A DNA stretch of 64,000 bases from Amoebophrya sp. A120 (taxonomy: Eukaryota > Sar > Dinophyceae > Syndiniales > Amoebophryaceae): the NCBI GenBank assembly GCA_905178155.1, contig CAJINV010000007.1:1000627-1064626 (forward strand). Direction: 5' to 3'. A program made the translations under genes and the position numbers. Numbering within the stretch: position 1 is the stretch's first letter; every line of letters starts with the position of its first letter. A model generated the notes under the pieces. That model was not told the origin of the DNA. It made no database searches and saw only the letters and a program-made list of their open reading frames with translations. Positions 10,940 through 23,253 of this stretch are shown here, piece after piece.

Positions 10940-11767
10940 TAGAAGTCCTTGAGAGAAGATGAGCAGCTAATACAGTTCCAAGTACAGGACCGGTTGAGAC
11001 TGAGAGCGTCTGCTGTCAATATTAATTTCCTCTGAGCATTGACGAGATGAAAGCTGAAATAAGTGCTACTGCTATCTGGTGGTCCCTGGCCGCCATGAAA
11101 AATATGAGTTGAGAGTGGAAGTGGTGCAGTTTCTTTATTCCGTTTTGTTGGGAGGTTAAAGAAGGAGCATTTGTATTTGATAATTTCAAATTTCCCCACC
11201 GGCGCCCATCTGCAACGTAGTTGTTTTCTTTTGCTGTGTCGCGTTATAATTACCTCGTGTTTGTGTTTGGTTCTGACTTCTTGTTTGGACCTTGTGGAAA
11301 TATCGATATCCCGTCAAGAATAATAAAGATGCAGGCCGTTCTTGCGAGTGCACGGAAATCAACGGGAAAAGCTGCGATGGCTTGCTCAGCGCCTGGTGGA
11401 AGTTGTACTAGCTTTGTCCAACTGCAAAACGGGTTGTGCGTAGGCCTGCAAAAAGCCACCAGCAGCACCAATTTTCGAAGTGCCATCCGGGCGGGGGCAC
11501 CGCAGCAGCCAAGCGGGGATCTTGTTCTTTCTCGTCCTCGTGTCGGCACCGTGCTGCAGCATGCAATGAGGAAAAGCTGTAAAACTACACCAACCATGAG
11601 CAGCAATTTGTCTTGCACCACTGTCACCTCCAGTGTGAGTGTGACGAAAGCTGCAGGAGACGGCAGGACAAACGTTCGGTGCTTTTTCACAGCGAAAAGT
11701 CGCCCTTGGCCGTCAACATGCGCATCTACTCTGTGGAGGACCAAGAGCACGACGTCGACGAGAATAA
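10906..11767 (+). repeat. Tandem duplication, copy 2 (leads into intact COX10)
   Basis: The second unit begins TCCTGAGATGATGACTCC. It diverges from copy 1 after GACGAGAATAA, where the intact COX10 frame continues. Base differences between copies fall in both the upstream and the coding part. Confidence 0.88.
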
Positions 11768-14700
11768 ACATCTTCGACTCTCTGTCTGAAAAGGGTTCAT
11801 CTAGAAGCAGCAGTCGTATTTTTACGCCGGCATCACAGGTGGACTACTCATTTTTCCGGAACTCAGATAGTCGCTTGCTCTGTACTCGTTCGAAAAGCGC
11901 CTGCTTCGCTGCAACCTCTGTTTCCGCACCACCTATAGCGGCGAGAACGTCACCTGCCTCATCGGGGTCCTCGAGTACCGTCGCTCCACCGGCGCTCGCT
12001 GCTGCGTCCTCGGGTGGAGCTGCTGCTGCTCCGGGGGCCGCTCTCGCTGCAGCACAAGTAGGACGTCGAGAGGGCATGAGAATAGCAATAAACAGCGCAG
12101 AACTTCTGCAACAAGCCGGTGAAATAAAGACGCTGGCTTGTTCCTCGAAAGACGAAGGAATAAAAAATTTGGAAACAAACAGCACGGAGCTACCACTGCA
12201 GCGCGCCGGGCGAGGAACTTTTGCAAGCACTCATTCACACATTACGCCGGCAGAAAAAAGTGCATCGTGCGCCACCTCGTCCACAGTGGCAGCAGCACTC
12301 GACATCGTCCATGGAACAACTTACGAAGGAGCACCAACTGCGTCCTCGACGTCCAGAAACCTACCCGCAGTTGCAGACTCGATCGCCAAGCTTTTGGATT
12401 TCAAGCTCCTCTACGAACTCTCCAAGGGAAAACTGACCGTCTGGGTCTGCCTCTCCGCTCTCCCGGGGTACTTCCTGGCCGCTTTACCGGGCGAGTTGAC
12501 CGTGTTGAACCTAGCAAGCCTCTTCGTCGGCACTGCTATGGAAGAACACGAATTTCCTACCGTACACAGGATACGAAGGGAAATATGCAGAGCAAGCTGC
12601 TAGAGGAACACGAACAACAAGAACAAACGGACACTCACACTCCGACTTGTCATGCCAAATACATCGAATAGTGCAAAAATACCAAGGAAGAGTAAGCGAG
12701 GCTTGTCGTTGTCATGCAAGAATTTCACGAGTACATAAGTATTTCTTCCGATGCGATCCTGTCCTGTACTACGGTAAAAACCTTCTTTGTGGATAGCCGC
12801 CCTCTGCTCGACGGCGAGTCAAACGGCGAATCAAATTCTTGAGATCGATCTGGACAAAAATATGCACTTCAAAAGTATCGTATTCGTACTCGTATAAATG
12901 CATTACAAATTTTCTCAGCATGAGAAATAAAATTTGTGATGCGGATTTACCTTCAGAAAAAGATTTGCAATCATGCATGATTGCAATACGAGTATGTGCG
13001 ATACTTTTGCACAGGATAAAAAAGATGAACAGGACAAAAAACCGAGTCCTGGTGCGGAACGCGATCTCAGTGCCGGAAGCGCAACTCCTGACAGTGGCCA
13101 GTCTGAGCGCCGGGTGCGGGATTCTGGGTATAGAAGTTTTTGATTTTATTGTTCATTCGCGAGTTTGTACCACAATTTTGATTTCTTGCGCAGCTTGACA
13201 ATGACGTCGTTTCACGTTCTTCGTTACTCCAAAGGGACGCTTTCTTGCATGAGCATGAGCATGAAAGGAACACGACCACGACCACCAACAAGCCATCATA
13301 TTTCTTTCACTATCAGCCCTGCAACACGGCCCGCTTGCGTCCCTCGTCGCGGCGTCCACTTTCGCCAGCTTATCCAGAAAAAAACACCCGTCACCATTCA
13401 TTTTTTGCATTGCAAACGCTGCAGATTATGGATGTTTGGCATGACAAATTGGATGGGGGTGGGTGTTTTTTTCCTGGATACCGCTACGCTTTCGTCTACA
13501 CGCCGATGAAACAGCTTTCTTATGAAAGCCTCAGGTTGGAAATCCTCAAAGTAGAAATAATTTCTAATGCAAAAAAACGACGCCAGTTGAAGTGCCATTT
13601 GTAGTCGGCGCATGACAAATTTCCCGGACACTTCTTAAAGCATGTCTGTCATGCTAGTTAGGCAAAGGGGTGCCCTTCTGTCGTGCTAAGCGGCACCTCA
13701 ATTCTTCGCCCCTAGCAGGACAATAGTCGGCCTCCGTTGCGTCCTCTGCAATACAGTTCTTTTTGCGTCGCATTTCATGCATCACAAATTATTTCCACTT
13801 TGAGGATTTCCAACCTGAGGCTTTCATATTTCTCCCTACAACACCCACGTTGGGGCCATCGCGGGGGCGCTCCCAACTTGCATCGGGTTTGCCGCGGCGG
13901 CCGGAGGGACGACTGCTGCTGCTGCTGCTGCGACCACTGCGGCCGCAACAACTCTTCCAGCCCTCGTCCTCGCCAACCCCTGGCTGCCGCATTGCCTGTA
14001 CCTGTTCGGGTTTCAGACGCTGTGGCAGATGCCGCACTTTTACGCGCTCGCCTGGCTGTTATGGATTGCAAATATGTCTGGGTCTGAAAGGGTGCAATCT
14101 GTAATGCTGTCTTTGGATTCCAAGAAAAACTGTATTGCATCACCAGCAGCAGGAGCCCAGTCTGTGTTACTTACGGGGAGGGGGCATTTCTCATGCGGAG
14201 TAGGCATTAAAATCTGTGATGCTAGATCATGCATTACAGGCACCGTGGCTGGTATTCTAGGTGCAAAGTATGCATGACAAACCTGGCAATCTTCCAGACC
14301 CAGACTTATTTGCGTTTGATAGCTGTACCGCGAGGACTATTTGAAGGCGGAAAAGTTTAAGATGTTTTGCATCAACGATGAGACGGGAAAAGAAACGGCC
14401 GCGAAGTTCATCCAGCCGTATCAAAAGAAGTGAAAAACAAGTTGTCGTGCTGATGGTGTAGTTTGAATTGCGATCATAAAGCTACTGAGTGACAAGTTTA
14501 TCTATAAGAAAAATACTAGAATTCGAATTTGTGATGTTCTTTAACTTTACCCACCTGTGTGACAAATCTGATCTTCGCTGTTGGTATGCTAGTATGTCGT
14601 GTCACTGCTAGTCTGCTTGAGCAGCACCATGATATAGTACTTTCCACCTCCACCACCGTCACAGCAACTTTGAAGCTCAATAAGCCATGGCTGGTGTCGA

Positions 14701-15418
14701 TTTTCGCGTATCCGATGCTGGGCTACTACCTGGATTTGGTCCCCGCCATGTTCGTTTTGAGCACGACTGGGAGCACGGCTGTGTGGGTACAACTACTAAA
14801 CTGTTTTTGTCATGCAGTTCGTGCAGAACCACGCCGACTTGTGATGCACAATTATACGGACCAAAGTTCTGCTCTCCACTTCATCTATGCTCCAAAATAA
14901 ATACTTTATCACAGCTCCGCTCTTTCCGTACGTTCCGAAGCAACCCTTCAAAGAAAACTTGCCGGAGTTTTTTCAAGATGTCACTGCTCCACCTCCTCAC
15001 CGTGCTGCTGTTCTTCCAGTTTTTTTGCTGCGTGCCAAAGGAGAAAGAGGAAGCTGTGCTTGTGCAACAGTTGGCAGATCTTCGTGCAGCAGGGAAGATG
15101 AAAAATGATTCTGTACAAGAACTGGCGCAAGTTGGAGATGAAGCCGAGGAGACCTCCGCCACACCTACCGACACAGATTCATCGTCTGAAGCCACGGTCT
15201 ACGGGCTCCAAATGGACGATAATTGCGGGGAAAGAAATCGCGCAAACCGGCAAACAAACGACGACACAACAACTTGTGCATCAAGTAATGTGCCATCTTC
15301 CACCAACAAGCTGCAACTAAACGGCTTCCATGCAGTCCGGTTCTACATTCGGGAAAAATTTTGCATCCACGAATGGATCCACTCTTTGCCGGATTTTTGT
15401 CCGAAGTTTCTCGCCTGA
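11329..15418 (+). CDS. COX10: Protoheme IX farnesyltransferase (heme O synthase), mitochondrial
   Basis: A UbiA-superfamily inner-membrane prenyltransferase that attaches farnesyl to heme B, the first step to heme A for cytochrome oxidase. Exons 11329-12536, 12801-12860, 13024-13127, 13317-13370, 13486-13520, 13834-14059, 14327-14418, 14688-14840, 14915-15418 sum to 812 codons in frame. Family motifs in order: LYELSKGKLTVWVCLSALPG, ANQILEIDLDKKMNRTKNR (the N-x3-E-x3-D active site with the M-x-RT-x-NR follow-up), YTPMKQ, AGALPTCIGF, QMPHFYALAWLYREDY, and C-terminal helices. Six introns are introners; 13128-13316 and 14841-14914 are GT-AG. The N-terminus (MQAVLASARKSTGKAA) looks like a mitochondrial presequence. 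About 370 low-complexity residues precede the core, and an Ala run (GCT repeat near 13914) interrupts a loop, so at 811 aa it is nearly twice the usual length. The acidic tail after the last helix is also unusual. Confidence 0.93.
12537..12795. mobile_element. Introner, unassigned family
   Basis: Starts TATGGAAGAACACG, ends CTTCTTTGTGGATA, TSD ACTGC/GCCGC. Removal gives GGC ACT GCC CTC TGC TCG (GTALCS), a conserved COX10 stretch. Confidence 0.83.
12861..13018. mobile_element. Introner F2
   Basis: TSD AAAAA exact. The join GAC AAA AAG ATG restores the COX10 DLDKKM motif. Confidence 0.93.
13371..13480. mobile_element. Introner F3
   Basis: 110 bp, TSD CAGCT/CCGCT. The join AGC T|AC GCT leads into YTPMKQ. 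Confidence 0.92.
13521..13828. mobile_element. Introner F7
   Basis: TSD TTTCT exact. Long inverted repeats TATGAAAGCCTCAGGTTGGA...TTTCATA. The frame is kept (CTT TCT CCC TAC). Confidence 0.93.
14060..14321. mobile_element. Introner F1
   Basis: TSD GCTGT exact. The join CTG T|AC CGC restores the conserved AWLYREDY motif of COX10. Confidence 0.94.
14419..14682. mobile_element. Introner, unassigned family
   Basis: Starts TATCAAAAGAAGTG, ends AAGCTCAATA, short inverted AAGTTG/CAACTT, TSD AGCCG/AGCCA. Removal gives CAG CCG TGG CTG in frame. Confidence 0.8.
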
Positions 15419-16368
15419 AGACACAAAGAGGTGGACTCTTCGTTGGGAACACGACGATGAGCAGGAAGCAGGCGAGCAACGTGGTCTTCGCACAAGCTCA
15501 TCGGAGGACGCGACGGTCGTGGGCGGGACTGAAGGCCAAGCGTGTCGGCGACGAGGGGGATTTGATTTTGAAAAATAATTTTGACACCGGTGCAGATAGA
15601 GTTAGAGATACACTTGTACACCGTACGCAGAACGAAAAACCTTGCTTCGGCTGCTGGCATGTACCGAAGTTGCAAAAATTGTGTACTTACTCAATGACGA
15701 GTTCTTCTTCTAATCTAAGTATGGTTTCCGCAGCGGCACCAGTACCAGCAGGAAGGGAGCACACTTCTACAGACGGGCGCGACTATTTGAAAGACGTCCT
15801 TGGTATAAGGTTTTTGCATCGCTCTATCTTTATGAAAATAATCAGAGCTGCGACTGCGAGGCTTCCTGCTATTGTATAACTCCGCCCTGCACCAGTTCCG
15901 CGCCTTTTGCCGCGGTGGCACGGGATCTTCGATCTGTGTTAGCTTGGTTCAACGACCAATCATGAAGAACTTCTATCGATTGACTGTTCGTACTATTTCA
16001 ATTTCTTCAAAAGCACACGAGAAACTCGGTAGTTTATGGCTTGGGTTTCTGGAGGAGATCAAGCTGGTGCTACCCGACGGTATTATCAATATCATCTGAA
16101 ACAAAAACATCTTACGATACGCAAGCAGCTACCTAGTGTGTCCGCGCATCCCGGCCGAAATGCTTAAATTTAGATTTCGACTGCAGTTTCCTTGAAGACG
16201 ACAGACCCCACCCCAACACAAATTGTATCCCATAGTCACGGGTAATGAAGAAAAGTAAAACGCGTTCTACGACCCATTGCCATTGCAGTACTTAGGGATC
16301 GACTTCATTCTTTTACGATTTTACGTCGCTTCTCTTTCTTCGCGAAAATCTGAAAAATAGAATCCAAA
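15419..16368. other. Intergenic
   Basis: Lies between the COX10 stop and the isomerase start. Short open frames on + (to 15879 and 15872-16099) show no recognisable domain or linkable splice sites. No introner is present. Confidence 0.5.
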
Positions 16369-17255
16369 ATGTCCTCCTCCTCGTCTTCTAAAAATCTGCT
16401 CCGTCTCTACGGTTACTACCAATCCGGCTGCAGTTACCGGATCCGGATAGCACTAAATCTCGCCATATCCACAGAAAAAACCCATCCACATCCATTTTTT
16501 GCATGACAAACACAGGATTTTATACGTGTTTTGCATGACAAATTGGATGTGGATGGGTGTTTTTTCCTGGATACGCCAACGTGCCATACGAGGATATCCC
16601 CGTGAACCTCTTAAATGGCGAACAAAAATCGGAAAAGTACGAGAAGCTGACGAACGGGCAGAATCTAGTTCCTGTCTTAGAAGTTGTGGATGAAGAGACG
16701 AAAAAGACGAAATTCACGATGTCGCAATCTTTGACGATTTTAGAGTTTCTAAGCGAGGAGAACATCTGCCCCGGTCTGCTCCCAGAAACCTCCGACATCG
16801 CGAGCAGGCAGAAGTGCCGGGAAATTTGCAACATCGTCGCCTGCGACACGCAGCCGCTGCAGAATTTGCGGGTGCAGAAGCACATTCGCGAAGTGTGGGA
16901 AAAAGACCCAATTCCGTGGGCGAAACTGGTGGTTGAAAGGGGCTACCAGGCGTGCGAGAATTTATTAGCCGCGATTGAAACTTCGAATAGCGAAGCAGGT
17001 GGTCCGCATCCGGGAATGAAGAAAACGAAGTACTGTTTCTCGGACCAGAAACCCACCATGGCGGACATTTGTCTAATCGCGCAGTGGCACAACGCGATCC
17101 GGTTTGGAATAGACGTGGAAACGCAGTACCCGCGCGTTTTTGAAAAGTTGCAGAATTTGATCGGATTTGAAGCCGTGAAGAAGGCGCATCCTTTTAATCA
17201 AGTGGATTGTCCGGAAGAAATGAAAAAAGACGGGTGGTGGACGACGAGGGAATGA
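16369..17255 (+). CDS. GSTZ1: Maleylacetoacetate isomerase / glutathione S-transferase zeta
   Basis: Glutathione-dependent cis-trans isomerase converting maleylacetoacetate to fumarylacetoacetate in tyrosine breakdown. Exons 16369-16465 and 16579-17255 give exactly 258 codons (257 aa), a little longer than the usual ~215. The thioredoxin-fold N-terminus carries the zeta-class active-site stretch SGCSYRIRIAL, followed by QNLVPVLEV and SLTILEFLSE for glutathione binding; the helical C-domain has the family-typical PTMADICLIAQWHNAIRFGI. The only intron is an F3 introner placed right after the active-site helix (ALNLA|NVPYED). The start is the first ATG, preceded by AACCAAA-type A-rich sequence. 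No targeting peptide is obvious. Confidence 0.93.
16466..16573. mobile_element. Introner F3
   Basis: 108 bp, the shortest copy in the window; TSD CGCCA exact. The two arms pair over more than 20 bases. Removal gives CTC GCC AAC GTG. Confidence 0.94.
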
Positions 17256-18288
17256 TGTTGAGCAAGAACTGTGTAAAAAATTACTAGAAGATTACCGCAG
17301 TCGATCGACAGAAGTGTATACTGGTACAACTGTATGTCCGAATAAAACGCAAAGTCCTGAGGCCGACGAGGTTCTAGTCTTCTCTCCTCTCGACCAACAG
17401 GGAGAAAGATGGCGCAGGAAGGGCAGGAGTCTCTTTTCGCGGACGACATCAATGTGTTTCTTGGCGGCCGATCTTTAGCTACGTCGCGGGCTACCTACGG
17501 CACGATTACCTGGAACACGAGTCGCGCAGAAGCAGAACGACTGTAAAAAAGTGTTTTGTTGAAGACACTAGATCCTCATGCCCGAGCCGTAGTGAGCAAG
17601 GCCGTATCTGCGTTTGCTCTCCAGCGGTGAAAGACGACGATGATCTAGAAGTTGCACATGATGAAGATCTACTTTAATCAACATTTTCATTTTCTCCAAG
17701 AATCATGTCGTGGACGTCTTCCTTCAAGATCGTAAACGAAAGCAGATCTACTTGATTGAGAGTGAGATCATGTTCACGGCGTGGTCATAATGATGTCTCA
17801 TATGATCATCATTCTGGAGAATAAGCGGATCACCACACCAGAGGCCTTTGTGGATAAATTGCTGCCTACCGTTGGACCACGACTCAAAAAAAGGATCAAC
17901 ACGAGATCTGCTCGTAGAACTTCGCGATGAACTGTTGCTGATCTTTCAGCAGCACGCGCTAAATCTCGCGGAACTAGATGAAGTGTAAATGGATCATGTT
18001 GACGAACACAAACTACAAGAGTGGTCCGACGTTTTTTGTCTTTCCTCATGCATCGAATATTGTAGAATCGCTACTGCTACAGCGTTGCTCCTACCGTAGT
18101 GTTTTAAATTTCTCCACATAATGACACACATATGAAGTAGTTTCTCTCCTTATTTATTCGCTTACCACAGTTATTTGAGTTTTCTTTTTCAATTAACATT
18201 TTTTTTATCGATATAAACAGCCATTTCTTCACGACGCACGCTATTATCTCGCATCGAATTCACAAAGAGGCATCTTCAAGAACTCAAA
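17256..18288. other. Intergenic
   Basis: No recognised gene or introner. AT-rich sequence at 18100-18240 precedes the next start codon and probably holds its promoter. Confidence 0.5.
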
Positions 18289-21200
18289 ATGTTGAGCGGA
18301 CGGCCCAATTCCGCTTTCCTCCGGGTGAGGTGGCAGCGGTTCCTGTCTCTTCTGCACTTGGTGTCCTTTGCGCTGCTAAAACCTGTTCCGGTTGCGGCGG
18401 TGACAACACGTGGGAAGAAGAAAACCACTACAACCAGCAAAACTACAGGCCCGAAGCCTACGCCTGTCGGATCAGGAACCCCAGCTCATGTTGCAGCAAA
18501 TGCCTCCAAAGAAGATGAGCTCTTCCTGACCACTTCTGCGGAGAAATCCTACCTCTTCGAGTACGGGAAAAAACTCTTCGCCGCGGTGAAGCAGATGGAA
18601 CAACAAACGATTCCCCTCCTCCTCGTGTACAGCGATCTTCACGGACAATACCAAGACGCGGATTTGAAAAATGGGAAGATTTTCGATTCCCCGGGTGGCG
18701 TGCCGAACACGCTGAACGATTGTTTTTTGGAACTCGCCATTCCCGCGTTTCAACCAGAAGTGATCAGATTGGAACAACAAATTAAGAAAGAAACGCCGTT
18801 GCATCAGCGCCGGCGGAGTTTGATTCAGGATAATCCAGAGGAAGTTGCGTTCTTTACGAAAGACGCGGCGGTTGTCCTGCTGCAGCAGGTGGCGGAAAAG
18901 TTACTGGAATTGCAGAAGAAAGAAGAAGAATTGCTACAACTTGGAAGTACTACGACACGACCAGGACCAGCAGGGAGCAAATCTTCTTCTACAGTTGTCG
19001 CTGTTTCAGAAGAGGAAGAGCTTGCGCGAGCAATTTTGCTTCAATTTGGAGATGAATTAGAAGTATCTCACCAACGTGCCGAGCGGGAACAGAACCTCCA
19101 GGGAAAAATGAATGCAGACTTCAGAACGACGGACACAGGAGCAGAGCACAGAATTCTACCGAAGGACAAGAAGCCACAATTCGCACTGAGTCAGCGTGAT
19201 TGGTTTATTGACGGCAGATTGCAATTCGCGGTCGGAGCTGGAGGAGAGGAGAAGCATGCAGCAGGTGGCTGCACACACAGCGATCCAGCAGGATCTTGTT
19301 CCGCAACAACCAGCCACCAAGCCGCCCGGAGGTGGTCAAAAGCCCCGACGAGGATGTTGGAATTGATGCGGTTCCAGCAATTTTCTGACGGTACACACGC
19401 TTCCGATGCCATTCCGAACGCCTTTTCCTCGGCCGTGCTTTTCCACAAGCCGCTTCTCCACGGGAAAAGTTATCTGGAAACGTTGCGGGTGGTAGCCTAC
19501 CGGCTTCCCGCACGCATTCTCCCGGATTTGGTGTATTCGCAAAGGCGAAAAGAGCAGGCAGACAAGCGCGGAGATCGGATTGAGGAAGAACGCCGGGAGG
19601 GACAAAGAATTTTCGAAACCTATATGCATTGCAAAAGCATCGTACTCGTATAAATGCATTACAAATTTCCTCAGCGTGAGAAATAAAATTTGTACTGCGG
19701 ATTTACCTTAACAAAGGGTTTTGTAATGCATGACTGCAATACGAGCGCGATACTTTTGCACAGGATAACCTACCGCGCCGGGCGATTCTTGGAGTTTTCC
19801 GCGGAGGTTCCGGGCGAGGAAGGCGGAGGTGCTAGAACTACGAGCAGGAAAAATCAGAAAGGCAAGAAAGGTTGTTCATCTGCTGCTAGTCGGGGTACAC
19901 GGAACGGCCAGAGCAGTGCGGGGGGCAACGCGATGAAAGGAACAGGAAGTAACGGAAGTTCTCCAGCGAACTTCTTGTCCCCCGACAAAGATACTGCACC
20001 CGAACAGCAGGTGAAGGAATTAACAGCAAATGCTCCCCAGTCCTCCGACCAAACTGCGAGCGCAAGAATGAACGCCGTCTGCAAAGTCAATAAACCCGGT
20101 CTGGAGTCTCTGCTGACAGCCCCGCTGCCTAGCTGGGAATGTGACTACATCTACGTCGTTGCCACGGTCGAGGAAACGGAGACTTGGACGAATTTCAAAT
20201 TGTCGGAACAGCTCGAAAACCTCTCGACCAAGACCAAGTGTGCCTGCAGTCGAAGAAACCGCGGAGGTGGCGGTAGTGCAACGGCGGTGGAGGTGCGGGA
20301 AACGACAGGACGAGGCGGGGGCAATGTCATCATCTCTTCAGGAGAACAAGATGCTGCGCGTCGTGCTGCATCAATTCCACCTGGTAGCAACATCATCGAA
20401 GGAGTGGAGGCCGCGATTGCGACTGATGATCGCCTTGCTGTTTCTTCGGGCTCTACCGCAGCGGCCGCTCCGGCAGAGGAAGAGGAGCCCACCAGGTTGC
20501 CAGCCGCTTCCTCGCCAGCGTCCACCGACGTCGTGGGCTCGAAGTCGGAGGTTTCGTTGGGAGGTTCTTCGTCGTCCAAAGGTGACACGGCAAGAATGCC
20601 GGGACCAGCACAGAGTTGTTCCTCGGAATGTAGTCCGGTCGGAGCCGTGAAGCTCAAGGGCGAGACCACTTCCGGATCGAGGAGGTCAAGAAGTACTTCT
20701 TCTTCACGTAGTTTACCGACGCCGGCGGCGGCGTCACACGGTCCAGATCTCAAACATCAACTGGAGGCCGAGGCACGACAAGCCGTACTATGCGGATCTT
20801 CAAGAAGTAGATATCCCTCGCGCCGGCGCGGAAAGACGAAGACATCGTCCCGGAGCGCATCTCCAGTTCGACTGTCGCCCCGGCGTCGTGAGAAGAAGAG
20901 CCAGGATCTTCAAGCCGGTGGCGTGAGTGCGACAGCGACTAGTACATCAAATAAAGAACTGGGACGAGAAAGAAGGAGGTCGAGAAATACTTCTACTTCG
21001 AAAGCAAGAAAAGTTCCTCGTCCTGCCGCGACAGAAGGGAACCAACTCGATAAGAGTGAAGCGTCCAGTGACCACGACGAGGTAGTAAAACAGCCGAAGG
21101 ACCAACCCGATGAACAACAAGCCGCTACAACAACTTTCCGGGTACTACAACCTGCCACCACAGGGGCTGTAGGATCGAGTGGCGCTGGGATTTCGATTTT

Positions 21201-22347
21201 TAACTCCAACAAGGATCCGGAAATTACGCCCGAACGGGGAGACATCGAGTGCTGTAGTAGTATCCCTGACGACCTCCGAGCACTTCTTCACGAGGGTCAA
21301 TCCTTCGCCAACTGGGTTGCGGGCGAAGTCGATGCTGTGGCGCCGCAGCAGAAAGGAGCCGAAGTTGGCTTAAGCGCAAAGGCTTGCTCCGTATCCGTTG
21401 GAGATGTCACTGAAGGGCTACAGAAAATGAAGCTCTCTGATGGTCCTGATGCAGTTCTTTCGAAAGCAGCTCCATCATCATCTGATACTAATGCTAGGAA
21501 CAAGGAGCTGCAGGAGGCCGTGACAGCGCGGCTGAGCCAATTCGTAGATCATGCCGGCAGGCATAGGCGAACGGCGGAAGAAGACGACAGTGTTTTCGCA
21601 GAGGCGCTTTTGGCCCGTGAAAAAAAGGCGATGCTGGCGTCAAGGTCTCTACCGAGCACGCCGCCCAGAAGGGGAATCGACACAAAGCGAGAAACCGATT
21701 TAAACAGATCACCCGGCGCTTCCAGTACCGGCAGTAAGAAAGATCGGTTTCATCCAATTGCGACACCGGAACCGGAGGACTACGATTACCAACACCTCCC
21801 TCCACAGATCGCTCATGCGACCGCACCTGCACCGTCGGGACGGCAAATGGATCATCGCGGTGTTGACCTCGAGATGTTGCCTACGTATAATTTGATGCAG
21901 CAGATCAACATGATGCACAACTTCCCCCTCCTTCATCAGCAAGAAGGTTTCCTTGCCACCGGCGGAGAACTCTCCAACACCTCCGCTGCAGACTGTTCTT
22001 CCAACTACACAGGAACCGGATCCGAAACTACGGCTTCTGGTGTACTAGCGCAAGGATCTCCTTGCAGCAGCTCCGCAGAGCTGCAACAATACCAGCTTTC
22101 GGGAGGCGGGAACAATACGATTACTTTCTCTCCCGGCATGCACCACATGATTCCATGCTATTTCCCAGCGCCGGTTACCGTGCCCGCTGGAACGGTGGTT
22201 CGCGTTCCCGTAGCTCAGGACGGACAGGCACAGGGGAGCGGCGAAGGTGGCGTGCCGGTGAGCAATGTGATGCCGCACGAACAGGAAATATTTCATCCGG
22301 ATGAAACACAAATCACGCCAAAGAACACACCGCGGAATGGCGATTGA
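18289..22347 (+). CDS. Large unknown protein with possible signal peptide
   Basis: Exons 18289-19622 and 19773-22347 give 1,303 codons in frame. The first ~35 residues have a basic start and a hydrophobic run (FLSLLHLVSFALL) like a signal peptide or anchor. Residues ~80-420 look folded: they include YSDLHGQYQDADL, NDCFLELAIPAF, a glutamate/lysine-rich helical stretch, and HGKSYLETLRVVAYRLPARI. A short second folded patch has LPSWECDYIYVVATVEET. The remainder is Ser/Arg/Glu-rich low complexity with SR-like runs. I do not recognise the family. One F2 introner interrupts it. Confidence 0.7.
19623..19767. mobile_element. Introner F2
   Basis: TSD ACCTA exact. The join ACC TA|C CGC links two open frames that are otherwise separate. 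Confidence 0.92.
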
Positions 22348-22863
22348 TTGGAGCCGACGCCGAGATGAGGCACCTGTTGGGACGAGAGGTGGCTGAACTC
22401 ACATTTTTATTTTTTCAACTACAGAGGACATGCAACATTTGTATGATAACCACGCTAGAACTAGAAAGAGCTGAAGTGTGATACAACTCGATGGTTGTTG
22501 TAGTATTGACGGTTGACTGCACATATGGAAGTCTGAAATAATTTCCTATCGGAAGCAAAAGAAAGCAATTACGCAGTGAGTTGCAGTTGTACGTCTAAGT
22601 CGGAGGCAGTGGGCGCAAGTGCCGTTTGCCTCGATATTAAAAAGACATAGACATTTGTACAACGTAAACAAAGAATATCCAACATGAACAGACGAGTCCC
22701 AGTCACTATGTTTTCAGTATAGATAGCTCGGAATAACAGCGACTATTTCTATTTGCATCATATGATGCACTACGCAGCAGTTCTGATGATGTTTTTCGTT
22801 TTGTCTGTAGAGTAAACACTTTCATCATGAATGTCATTTCTATTGCATACTATTACTCGCGGC
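22348..22863. other. Intergenic
   Basis: About 515 bp of AT-rich sequence after the stop codon at 22347; nothing recognised. Confidence 0.5.
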
Positions 22864-23253
22864 CTAGACATTTAAAATAATAGCATCGCCCATGTGTACC
22901 GCGACACAAACAGTAGGGACCGGGACCACCGTCCCAGGTGGCTGGTGAACCCAACGCCTGCGGCCTCTTCGCGCCACGACGAGAAGGACAGCAACATCAG
23001 GAAGAAGTTGTAAAGTATTTGTATTGCTCGGCTGCATTAGCTGATAATTCTCTTCACTGACATCATTTAGCTTCGCTCCTTTCAACACGTACAGCTGCTT
23101 TATAACGACGAACTTGTTCTTCTTCTTGTCTTTGTCTATTTTCTCTACCAGCTGAAAATAAAGTCCGATTGAATTCTTTCCAGTGCCATAGAAAAATCCT
23201 ATTTGCCAGAAGAATTCATCGACTTTTTTAGCGACCGCCTCCACACCATGCAA
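22864..23253 (-). CDS. Hypothetical small protein
   Basis: 129 codons from ATG. The first 75 residues are lysine- and aromatic-rich and protein-like (VDEFFWQIGFFYGTGKN, KKNKFVVIKQLYVLKGAK); the end is basic and less convincing. No domain is recognised. It is convergent with the gene at 18289-22347. It could be chance. Confidence 0.35.
   Translation of the reverse strand: MHGVEAVAKKVDEFFWQIGFFYGTGKNSIGLYFQLVEKIDKDKKKNKFVVIKQLYVLKGAKLNDVSEENYQLMQPSNTNTLQLLPDVAVLLVVARRGRRRWVHQPPGTVVPVPTVCVAVHMGDAIILNV

Noticed and set aside
10375-11199. 274-codon minus-strand frame across the COX10 duplication
   Set aside because: Antisense to a confirmed coding frame; repeated only because the DNA is duplicated.
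14787-14817. Possible 31-nt GT-AG intron in COX10 with a TACTAAAC branch-like word
   Set aside because: Reading straight through keeps COX10 at exactly 812 codons; removing it breaks the phase with the last exon.
14841-15108. Alternative frame giving a Pro-rich COX10 end
   Set aside because: The other frame supplies the conserved SKKTCRSFFKMSLLHLL helix expected at the C-terminus.
20151-20753. Long minus-strand open frame opposite the 18289-22347 gene
   Set aside because: It mirrors codon bias of the Ser/Arg-rich plus-strand frame and has no independent protein character.
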